Shown: positions 38,242 through 48,716 of the stretch, piece after piece | Layout: every line of letters starts with the position of its first letter | Position numbering within the stretch: position 1 is the first letter of the stretch | DNA from: Arcuatula senhousia | Lineage: Eukaryota > Mollusca > Bivalvia > Mytilida > Mytilidae | NCBI GenBank assembly: GCA_963971305.1 | Contig: CAXARO010000297.1 | Location: 1 to 64,000, forward strand | Direction of reading: 5' to 3' | DNA: 64,000 bases | Translations under genes and position numbers: made by a program | The notes under the pieces: model-generated | The model's input: only the letters and a program-made list of their open reading frames with translations | Told to the model about the DNA's origin: nothing | The model's database searches: none

Positions 38242-39839
38242 ATTATTATTTTTCTTCTTCTTTTCTGCCATCAATAAACGAAAAGTGTCGCGACATATCT
38301 TTTCGATACTTGGTACTATATATCGGTCATATTAGTACTCGCCTTGACTGATGCTGTGAAACCGATCTATTTTTAGTAACGGAGTTATCTGCCCGGAACC
38401 CAAAAACCTTGTCAGCAGATAAAGTCAGAAACCGTAACCGTTATCAAAAATCTGAAGTGGGGAAAATGTTGCTTGACTCCTGGTCATGATTCGTCACGCA
38501 AAAAAAAATTTTCAATTAACTTTCTGGTAACGCGTTTTTGAGTCGAAACCTGTCGCGACACGTCAAATTTTTTTCTTCAAAACGGTTTGTCCTAGAGACT
38601 TCGGACCTTCACCAATCGTCTTAGGAGACATAAGTTGCATCCGAAAATATATATGTCATAGGTCAAATCTCAAGTTTGAATTATTGCATCATGACTTAAT
38701 ATAGGTATGTATTGCGCAATATATAGTAATCCATGTTCATAACTTTATAATGGTAGAAGATAGCAAATTCCATGCATACTCATTAGAATCAGAAAGTAAG
38801 GGGCTACAATTTTGATCTATTGAATTTCATATTTTTGGACCCTGGCCCAGTGGTGACCAACATTATCACCGGGGTCTAGAAATGAAAACTACTTGAAAAT
38901 AGGGTTGTAATATATCCTTAGAAAGCTAATAGCCTGTACATTCTTAATTTCATATTTTTGGACCCCGAGGACCAAAATCATCTCTGGGTCCAAAATTAGA
39001 AAATACTGGAAGGTAAGGTTGTAATATATCGTTAGAAAGCTAATGGCCCGTACATTTTGAATTTCATATTTTTGGACCCCGGGGACCAACTTCATATCTG
39101 GGGTCCAAATTGAAAGTTACTGGAAATTAAGCTTGTAATATATCATTAGAAAGCTAATGGCCTGTACATTTTGAATTTCATATTTTTGGACCCCATGGAC
39201 CAATCTCATCTCTGGGGTCCAAATTGAAAGTTACTGGAAAGTAGGCTTGTAATATATCATTAGAAAGCTAATGGCCTGTACATTTTGAATTTCATATTTT
39301 TGGACCCCGTGGACCAACTTCTTCCCCGGGGTCCAAAATTGAAAGTTACTGGAAAGTAGGCTTGTAATATATCATTAGAAAGCTAATGGCCTGTACATTT
39401 TGAATTTCATATTTTTGGACTGCGGGGACCAATCTCATCTCTGGGTTCCAAATTGAAAGTTACTGGAAAGTAGGCTTGTAATATATCATTAGAAAGCTAA
39501 TGGCCTGTACATTTTGCATTTCATATTTTTGGACCCCGTGGACCAACTTCAGTCCCGGGGTCCAAAATTGAAAGTAACTGGAAAGTAGGCTTGTAATATA
39601 TCATTAGAAAGCTAATGGCCTGTACATTTTGATTTTTCATATTTTTGGACCCAGGGAACCAACTTCACATCTGGGGTCCAAATTGAAAGTTATGGCATGA
39701 AATTCAATAGCAACCATATAGTTACTGAATGTTGAAATTTCCCAAAACTGTATCATTCAGTCACTGTAATCTGTTTCTATTGTAATACACAAAATGGGAA
39801 AGACCTCGCAATCGTTCTTTGAACGATTGTAATTTAATT
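38242..39839 (+). mobile_element. Unit 14, body B1
   Basis: Third copy of the unit-6 type, without a head, following the second body-C unit as unit 9 follows the first. Confidence 0.65.
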
Positions 39840-41436
39840 ATTATTATTTTTCTTCTTTTCTGCCATCAATAAACGAAAAGTGTCGCGACATATCTTTTCG
39901 ATACTTGGTACCATATATCGGTCATATTAGTACTCACCTTGACTGATGCTGTGAAACCGATCTATTTTTAGTAACAGAGTTATCTGCCCGGAACCCAAAA
40001 ACCTTGTCAGCAGATAAAGTCAGAAACCGTAACCGTTATCAAAAATCTGAAGTGGGGAAAATGTTTCTTGACTCCTGGTCATGATTCGTCACGCAAAAAA
40101 AAAAATTTCAATTAACTTTCTGGTTACGCGTTTTTGAGTCGAAACCTGTCGCGACACGTCAAATTTTTTTCTTCAAAACGGTTAGTCCTAGAGACTTGGG
40201 ACCTTCACCAATCGTCTTAGGTGACATAAGTTGCATCCGAAAATATATATGTCATAGGTCAAATCTCAAGTTTGAATTATTGCATCATGACTAAATATAG
40301 GTATGTATTGCGCAATATATAGTAATCCATGTTCATAACTTTATAATGGTAGAAGATAGCAAAGTAAACATGTATGCTCATTAGAATCAGAAAGTAAGGG
40401 GCTACAATTTTGATCTATTGAATTTCATATTTTTGGACCCTGGCCCAGTGGGGACCAACATCATCACCGGGGTCCAGAAATGAAAACTACTTGAAAATAG
40501 GGTTGTAATATATCCTTAGAAAGCTAATAGCCTGTACATTTTGAATTTCATATTTTTGGACCCCGAGGACCAAAATCATCTCTGGGTCCAAAATTAGAAA
40601 ATACTGGAATGTAGGGTTGTAATATATCGTTAGAAAGCTAATGGCCTGTACATTTTGAATTTCATATTTTTGGACCCTGGGGACCAACTTCATCTCTGGG
40701 GTCCAAATTGAAAGTTACTGGAAAGTAGGCTTGTAATATATCATTAGAAAGTTAATGGCCTATACATTTTGAATTTCTTATTTTTGGACCCCGTGGACCA
40801 ACTTCATCCCCGGGCTCCAAAATTGAAAGTTACTGGAAAGTAGGCTTGTAACATATCATTAGAAAGATAATGGCCTGTACATTTTGAATTTCATATTTTT
40901 TTACCCTGGGGACCAACCTCATCCCGGGGTCCAAAATTGAAAGTTACTGGAAAGTAGGCTTGTAATATATCATTAGAAAGCTAATGGCCTGTACATTTTG
41001 AATTTCATATTTTTGGACCCTGGGGACCAATCTCATCTCTGGGGTCCAAATTAAAAGTTACTGGAAAGTAGGCTTGTAATATATCATTAGAAAGCTAATG
41101 GCCTGTACATTTTGTATTTCATATTGTTGGACCCCGTGGACCAACTTCATCCCCGGGGTCCAAAATTGAAAGTAACTGGAAAGTAGGCTTGTAATATATC
41201 ATTAGAAAGCTAATGGCCTGTACATTTTGAATTTCATATTTTTGGACCCAGGGAACCAACTTCACATCTGGGGTCCAAATTGAAAGTTACGGCATGAAAT
41301 TCAATAGCAACCATATATTTTCTAAATGTTGAAATTTCCCAAAATTGTATCATTCAGTCACTGTAATCTGTTTCTATTGTAATACACAAAATGGGAAAGA
41401 CCTCGCAATCGTTCTTTGAACGATTGTAATTTAATT
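39840..41436 (+). mobile_element. Unit 15, body B2
   Basis: Third copy of the unit-7 type, with the same TTTTTTACCCTGG monomer (two T shorter). Confidence 0.65.
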
Positions 41437-42816
41437 ATTATTAAGGTCTTTCCCTTTTCAGAAGGAAAGACCTTACTGTATTTCTTATGATTATTATTAA
41501 TTATTATTATTATTCTTCTTTTCTTCCCTCAAAAAACGAAAAGTGTCTTAACCAATCTTAACGAAAGTTGGCACACTTAATCATCACTACCAGGAGACGA
41601 CGTGACTCATGCTTTGAGACCGATCTATTTTTAGTAAGGGAGTTATCTGCCCGTAACCCAAAAACCTTGTCTGCAGATTAACTCAGAAACCATAACTGTT
41701 ATCAAAAATCTGAAGTGTGGAATTTGTTACCTGACTTCTGGCAATGATTCGTCATGCAAAAAAAAAAATTTTCGAACACCTTCCTGGTTACCCGTTTTTG
41801 ACCCGAAAAGTGTCGCGATGCGCCAACAAAATTTATTTCAAAACGGTTTGTCCTACAGACTTAAGACCTTCACCAATCGTCTTAGGTGACATAAGTTACA
41901 TCCGAAAATATATATGTCATAGGTCAAATCTCAAGTTTGAATTATTGCATCATGACTAAATATAGGAATGTATTGCGCAATGTATAGTAATCCATATGTA
42001 ACAATGTAATGTTAAGGAAAAGTCCATAGCAACCATATATTTTCACAATCAGTTAGGAAGGGGCTATAATTTGGGCCCAAGGTCAAAGGTCATAGGTCAA
42101 GGTCAGTCCTTAGCAACAAGGTAACCTTAAGGAAAAATCCATAGCAACCATATATTTTCACAATCAGTTAGGAAGGGGCTATAATTTGGGCCCAAGGTCA
42201 AAGGTCATAGGTCAAGGTCAGTCCTTAGCAACAAGGTAACCTTAAGGAAAAGTCCATAGCAACCATATATTTTATGAATCCAGACTACTTGCTGAGTTAA
42301 AATTTTATCTTTTTGTGACCGGAAGTGACCTTTTGTCCATAGCAACCGACCTAAAAGTCCATAGCAACCATATATTTTATGACTCCTGACTACCTGCTGA
42401 GTTTTAATTTCAATATTTCATGACCGGAAGTGATGTTTTGTTCATAGCAACCGACCTCAAAGTCCATAGCAACCATATATGTTATGACTCCTGACTACCT
42501 GCTGAGTTTAAATTTCAATATTTTATGACCGGAAGTGATGTTTTGTTCATAGCAACCGACCTAAAAGTCCATAGCAACCATATATTTTATGACTCCTGAC
42601 TACCTGCTGAGTTTAAATTTCAATATTTTATGACCGGAAGTGACGTTTTATTCATAGCAACCGACCTAAAAGTCCTTAGCAACCATATATTTTTTAATCT
42701 GGACTACCTACCAGGTTGATATATCCAAAATGGTATCATTCAGGAATATAATTCTATTGGAGGTCACAAATAGGGAAAGACCTCGCGATCGTTCTTTGAA
42801 CGATTGTAATTTAATT
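41437..42816 (+). mobile_element. Unit 16, body A
   Basis: One head repeat and two AGGTCA clusters (42080, 42195). The final monomers resemble those of units 5 and 10 (TCCAAAATGGTATCATTCAG shared). Confidence 0.65.
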
Positions 42817-44408
42817 ATTTTTCTTCTTCTTTTCTGCCATCAATAAACGAAAAGTGTCGCGACATATCTTTTCGATACTTGGTACTATATATCGGTCATA
42901 TTAGTACTCGCCTTGACTGATGCTGTGAAACCGATCTATTTTTAGTAACGGAGTTATCTGCCCGGAACCCAAAAACCTTGTCAGCAGATAAAGTCAGAAA
43001 CCGTAACCGTTATCAAAAATCTGAAGTGGGGAAAATGTTGCTTGACTCCTGGTCATGATTCGTCACGCAAAAAAAAATTTTCAATTAACTTTCTGGTAAC
43101 GCGTTTTTGAGTCGAAACCTGTCGCGACACGTCAAATTTTTTTCTTCAAAACGGTTTGTCCTAGAGACTTGGGACCTTCACCAATCGTCTTAGGAGACAT
43201 AAGTTGCATCCGAAAATATATATGTCATAGGTCAAATCTCAAGTTTGAATTATTGCATCATGACTTAATATAGGTATGTATTGCGCAATATATAGTAATC
43301 CATGTTCATAACTTTATAATGGTAGAAGATAGCAAATTCCATGCATACTCATTAGAATCAGAAAGTAAGGGGCTACAATTTTGATCTATTGAATTTCATA
43401 TTTTTGGACCCTGGCCCAGTGGTGACCAACATTATCACCGGGGTCTAGAAATGAAAACTACTTGAAAATAGGGTTGTAATATATCCTTAGAAAGCTAATA
43501 GCCTGTACATTCTTAATTTCATATTTTTGGACCCCGAGGACCAAAATCATCTCTGGGTCCAAAATTAGAAAATACTGGAAGGTAAGGTTGTAATATATCG
43601 TTAGAAAGCTAATGGCCCGTACATTTTGAATTTCATATTTTTGGACCCCGGGGACCAACTTCATATCTGGGGTCCAAATTGAAAGTTACTGGAAATTAAG
43701 CTTGTAAAATATCATTAGAAAGCTAATGGCCTGTACATTTTGAATTTCATATTTTTGGACCCCATGGACCAATCTCATCTCTGGGGTCCAAATTGAAAGT
43801 TACTGGAAAGTAGGCTTGTAATATATCATTAGAAAGCTAATGGCCTGTACATTTTGAATTTCATATTTTTGGACCCCGTGGACCAACTTCTTCCCCGGGG
43901 TCCAAAATTGAAAGTTACTGGAAAGTAGGCTTGTAATATATCATTAGAAAGCTAATGGCCTGTACATTTTGAATTTCATATTTTTGGACTGCGGGGACCA
44001 ATCTCATCTCTGGGTTCCAAATTGAAAGTTACTGGAAAGTAGGCTTGTAATATATCATTAGAAAGCTAATGGCCTGTACATTTTGCATTTCATATTTTTG
44101 GACCCCGTGGACCAACTTCAGTCCCGGGGTCCAAAATTGAAAGTAACTGGAAAGTAGGCTTGTAATATATCATTAGAAAGCTAATGGCCTGTACATTTTG
44201 ATTTTTCATATTTTTGGACCCAGGGAACCAACTTCACATCTGGGGTCAAAATTGAAAGTTATGGCATGAAATTCAATAGCAACCATATAGTTACTGAATG
44301 TTGAAATTTCCCAAAACTGTATCATTCAGTCACTGTAATCTGTTTCTATTGTAATACACAAAATGGGAAAGACCTCGCAATCGTTCTTTGAACGATTGTA
44401 ATTTAATT
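42817..44408 (+). mobile_element. Unit 17, body B1
   Basis: Fourth copy of the unit-6 type, no head. Confidence 0.65.
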
Positions 44409-45991
44409 AAGGTCTTTCCCTTTACAGAAGGAAAGACCTTACTGTATTTCTTCTGATTATTATTATTAAGGTCTTTCCCTTTACAGAAGGAAAGACCTTA
44501 CTGTATTTCTTATGATTATTATTAAGGTCTTTCCCTTTTCAGAAGGAAAGACCTTACTGTATTTCTTATGATTATTATAATTATTATTATTCTTCTTTTC
44601 TTCCCTCAAAAAACGAAAAGTGTCTTAACCGATCTTGATGAAAGTTGGCACACTTAATCATCAATACCAGGAGACGACGTGACTCATGCTTTGAAACCGA
44701 TCTATTTTTAGTAAAGGAGTTATCTGCCCGTAACCCAAAAACCTTGTCTGCAGATTAATTCAAAAACCATAACTGTTATCAAAAATCTGAAGTGTGGAAT
44801 TTGTTACCTGACTTCTGGCAATGATTCGTCATGCAAAAAAAAAATTTTCGAACACCTTCCTGGTTACGCGTTTTTGACCCGAAAAGTGTCGGGATGCGCC
44901 AACAAAATTTATTTCAAAACGGTTAGTCCTACAGACTTGGGACCTTCACCAATCGTCTTAGGTGACATAAGTTACCTCCGAAAATATATATGTCATAGGT
45001 CATATCTCACGTTTGAATTATTGCATCATGACTAAATATAGGAATGTATTGCGCAATGTATAGTAATCCATATGTAACAATGTAATGTTAAGGAAAAGTC
45101 CATAGCAACCATATATTTTCACAATCAGTTAGAAATGGGCTGTAATTTAGGTCCAAGGTCAAAGGTCATAGGTCAAGGTCAGTCCTTAGCAACAAGGTAA
45201 CCTTAAGGAAAAGTCCATAGCAACCATATATTTTATGAATCCAGACTACTTGCTGAGTTCAAATTTTATCTTTTTGTGACCGGAAGTGACCTTTTGTCCA
45301 TAGCAACCGACCTAAAAGTCCATAGCAACCATATATTCTATGACTCCTGACTACCTGCTGAGTTTAAATTTCAATAATTTATGACCGGAAGTGATGTTTT
45401 GTTCATAGCAACCGACCTAAAAGTCCATAGCAACCATATATTTTTTTACTCCTGACTACATGCTGAGTTTAAATTTCAATATTTTATGACCGGAAGTGAT
45501 GTTTTGTTCATAGCAACCAACCTTAAAGTCCATAGCAACCATATATTTTATGACTCCTTACTACCTGCTGAGTTTAAATTTCAATAATTTATGACCGGAA
45601 GTGATGTTTTGTTCATAGCAACCGACCTAAAAGTCCATAGCAACCATATATTTTTTTACTCCTGACTACCTGCTGAGTTTAAATTTCAATATGTTATGAC
45701 CGGAAGTGATGTTTTGTTCATAGCAACCGACCTAAAAGTCCATAGCACCCATATATTTTATGACACCTGACTACCTGCTAAGTTTAAATTTCAATATTTT
45801 ATGACCGAAAGTGATGTTTTGTTCAAAGCAACCGACCTCAAAGTTCATAGCAACCAAATATTTCTAATCTGGAGTACCTACCAGGTTGATATATCCAAAA
45901 ATGGTATCATTCAGTTAGGAATCTATTTCTCTTGGAGGACACAAATAGGGAAAGACCTGGCGATCGTTCTTTGAACGATTGTAATTTAATT
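44409..45991 (+). mobile_element. Unit 18, body A
   Basis: Three head repeats, one AGGTCA cluster (45156) and about six 105-bp monomers. The 3' module has ACCTGGCG instead of ACCTCGCG. Confidence 0.65.
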
Positions 45992-47254
45992 ATTATTATT
46001 ATTCTTCTTTTCTTCCCTCAAAAAACGAAAAGTGTCTTGACCGATCTTAACGAAAGTTGGCACACTTAATCATCACTACCAGGAGACGACGTGACTCATG
46101 CTTTGAAACCGATCTATTTTAAATCTGAAGTGTGGAATTTGTTACCTGACTTCTGGCAATGATTCGTCATGCAAAAAAAAATTTTTCGAACACCTTCCTG
46201 GTTACGCGTTTTTGACCCAAAAAGTGTCGCGATGCGCCAACAAAATTTATTTCAAAACGGTTAGTCCTACAGACTTGGGACCTTCACCAATCGTCTTAGG
46301 TGACATAAGTTACATCCGAAAATATATATGTCATAGGTCAAATCTCAAGTTTGAATTATTGCATCATGACTAAATATAGGAATGTATTGCGCAATGTATA
46401 GTAATCCATATGTAACAATGTAATGTTAAGGAAAAGTCCATAGCAACCATATATTTTCACAATCAGTTAGGAAGGGGCTGTAATTTAGGTCCAAGGTGAA
46501 AGGTCATAGGTCAAGGTCAGTCCTTAGCAACAAGGTTACCTTAAGGAAAAGTCCATAGCAACCATATATTTTATGAATCCAGACTACTTGCTGAGTTTAA
46601 ATTTTATCTTTTTGTGACCGGAAGTGACCTTTTGTCCATAGCAACCGACCTAAAAGTCCATAGCAACCATATATTTTATGACTCCTGACTACCTGCTGAG
46701 TTTAAATTTCAATATTTTATGACCGGAAGTGATGTTTTCTTCATAGCAACCGACCTTAAAGTCCATAGCAACCATATATTTTATGACTCCTGACTACCTG
46801 CTGAGTTTAAATTTCAATATTTTATGACCGAAAGTGATGTTTTGTTCTTAGAAACCGACCTAAAAGTCCATAGCAACCATATATTTTTGACTCCTGAGTA
46901 CCTGCTGAGTTTAAATTTCAATATTTTATTACCGGAAGTGATGTTTTGTTCATAGCAACCGACCTAAAAGTCCTTAGCAACCATATATTTTATGACACCT
47001 GACTACCTGCTGAGTTTAAATTACAATATCACATGACCCGAAGTGACGATTTGTTCATAGCAACGGACCTAAAAGTCCATAGCAACCATATATTTTTTAA
47101 TCTGGACTACCTACCAGGTTTTTATATCCAAAAATAGTAACCTACCAGGTTGATTTATCCAAAAATGGTATCATTCAGTTAGGAATTTTTTCTATCGGAG
47201 GACACAAATAGGGAAAGACCTCGCGATCGTTCTTTGAACGATTGTAATTTAATT
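45992..47254 (+). mobile_element. Unit 19, body A, right edge of array
   Basis: No head. The leader has lost the TTAGTAACGGAGTTATC segment near 46120. The AGGTCA cluster has one substitution. A small tandem repeat (CTACCAGGTT...ATCCAAAAAT) lies near 47107-47165. Together with unit 1 it is the most degraded member, again at an edge. Confidence 0.65.
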
Positions 47255-47575
47255 TGTTTTTGTTTTTTTTCGTCTGCCTGTCTCTCTGTTCCTCTTCTAC
47301 CTGTGAGCACTAGAAACTTCGATAACTAAAAGAAATTTATCAAATGTTAATTGTCTAGTACCTGGATGTATTTTAGGATTCACATACATTTGAATTTCTA
47401 TGGAAATAAAGTGTTTTCAATATCTTTTGAAGTACTTATATTTTTAGAATGTATGAAGAAAGTAACTGATATTAAAACTGTTGTTTACAAAATTCTTTAC
47501 GAAACGTTTATATGGTTTAACCCATAAAATGCAGGAAAACATGCAGCCAAAACTAATCATATGCTTATATTTCAG
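47255..47575 (+). other. 3' end of the proposed first intron of Gene B
   Basis: Unique sequence from TGTTTTTG to the acceptor CTTATATTTCAG. Nothing else recognised. Confidence 0.45.
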
Positions 47576-47842
47576 AGCAAAAAAAAATATCGATTTGCGA
47601 GGGAAAACCTAGAAGCTTGGAATGCCCAAATCATCATGTAATATCCGAAGTATCTGTTTCATTGAATAACGATGGCCATTGTACTAACACAAAAAAAAAT
47701 TGTCATTCTCTAAACACGTTCTTGGAAAACTGCAAAGGGGAACAATCGTGTCATATACAACCAACCAATTTCCACGAATGTCCAAGGAATTTAAGGGCAA
47801 TTAAGGTTGAAAAGTGTACCTGTACCAACGACAACACGTCAG
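47576..47842 (+). CDS. Gene B: SUEL-type lectin domain exon
   Basis: A 267-nt, phase 1-1 exon between TATATTTCAG and CAG|GTATAT. The product (about 89 residues) shows the family plan clearly: ICEGKPRSLECPNHHVISEV (the domain's opening Cys, LxC strand and VIS-V), a mid-domain Cys pair, FLENCKGEQSCHIQPTNF (cf. family C-x-GK-x-SC-x-V-x-A-x-N), then ECPRNLRAIKVEKCTC (cf. DPC-x-GT-x-KYLEVEYxC). Nine cysteines are present, enough for the usual disulphides plus extras. The YGR motif is replaced and DPC is ECP, so the sugar pocket is non-canonical. Family members bind rhamnose/galactose outside cells and often serve in innate defence or as adhesion modules; that role here is inferred. Joined to the signal exon at 15355 it would be secreted. 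Confidence 0.75.
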
Positions 47843-48554
47843 GTATATATTTTAATAAAAGGATACATGTATTTTACTTGTAGTTACATTTGTTCAACAT
47901 TAAACAGGTAAAAATACAATGTACGAACGACAATGTTGCTTGTAAGTGTTCACTGTCGGAAATTGAAATCATTATACCATTATCTAGTGCAATCTCTTCA
48001 GATTAAAGAAAATATTTCAACATGTTTATTAAAAGATCATAATCTTAATCTTAATAAAAGGTCTTAATCTAACAGGATGATCTGAAATCGGAAACAAAAC
48101 TGGTAATTTCGCAGGTTGGTTAATGCACTTTTCCTAAAAATCGTCCGTTTCCCGACCCTTTCAAACATAAAAAAATAAAAATCAATTATAAAGTTATTTT
48201 ATATCGAAATGAATAGGAATTTGATATGTATTTAGAAAATATGTAAATGCGTTAAAATACTGCTCATATAGTACCATAAATAAGTATCCATGGCAACCAT
48301 TTTGTCTGCAGAATTAAATTTAACATTTGTATTATCGCTAAGAAAAATCCATTTGTTTTTGAATGGAATAAATAACGGTAATAAATTGGCAAAAAAAAGG
48401 CGGACTTAATTTTGTTATGACTATGATAATCTACTGCGAAATTATCGAAATCCTATTTCCTTTCTTCTTATGTTTTGTAAAACAGTTTGGTGTAAAGTTT
48501 TAGAAAACTTAACGGTGATAAAAACATTATATTGCCTGTAAGTTTTTTTTTCAG
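47843..48554 (+). other. Gene B second intron
   Basis: 712 bp of AT-rich DNA beginning GTATAT and ending in a strong pyrimidine tract and AG (TTTTTTTTTCAG). No element recognised. Confidence 0.5.
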
Positions 48555-48670
48555 ATTTTCATCGAAGATTATCATATTCAGAAACGAATAAGTCGGAAAA
48601 TTGTCCGCCTTGTATGATATTCGTTGACCAATGTATTGTTCATAGCGAAAATAAAAAAGGAAAAAAATAA
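48555..48670 (+). CDS. Gene B: candidate last exon
   Basis: The acceptor is among the best in the window (nine T then CAG). Entered in phase 1 from 47842, it reads DFHRRLSYSETNKSENCPPC, then MIFVDQCIVHSENKKGKK and a TAA at 48668-48670, adding about 38 residues with a CPPC motif and a basic end. Possible polyadenylation signals AATAAA lie at 48666-48671 (overlapping the stop) and 48682-48687. With the other two exons this makes a predicted secreted protein of about 143 residues. Alternatively the lectin exon splices beyond the window and this frame is chance. Confidence 0.45.
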
Positions 48671-48681
48671 ATCGATTTTGG

Positions 48682-48687
48682 AATAAA
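48682..48687 (+). terminator. Possible polyadenylation signal of Gene B
   Basis: AATAAA 12 bp after the proposed stop codon and about 30 bp before the satellite array, which would put the transcript end at the array's edge. Confidence 0.3.
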
Positions 48688-48716
48688 ATCCGAAGCTTAT
48701 TGGCAAATAGTCTATT

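Larger units (their letters stand above)
17305..47254 (+). mobile_element. 29.95-kb head-to-tail array of 19 Helentron/HINE-like units
   Basis: Nineteen units follow one another without spacer, all in + orientation. Shared 3' module: GGGAAAGACCT, then a hairpin (CAATCGTTC-TTT-GAACGATTG or variants), then AATTTAATT. Ten of the 19 carry a 5' module of one to six palindromic 54-bp repeats starting AAGGTCTTTCCC; its inverse is the 3' subterminal motif. Next come an (ATT)n microsatellite, a pyrimidine-rich TTCTTCTTTTCTTCC, a shared leader of roughly 500 bp (a remnant in short units), and then a body of type A, B, C or D. Subterminal inverted repeats, a short 3' hairpin, central tandem repeats, a microsatellite and no obvious target duplication fit Helentron-derived non-autonomous elements. 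No Rep/helicase protein is present. The outer flanks are TTTTATT on the left and TGTTTTTG on the right. Confidence 0.65.

Noticed and set aside
25891..43664. Recurrent 68-residue minus-strand ORFs in body B and 64-71-residue plus-strand ORFs in body A leaders
   Set aside because: They are copies of repeat sequence, several lack an ATG, they break at indels in sister copies (for example unit 11), and they match no known protein.
17305..47254. Interpretation as a coding retrotransposon or virus-derived cluster
   Set aside because: No reverse transcriptase, integrase, capsid, helicase or transposase frame was visible on either strand of any unit.
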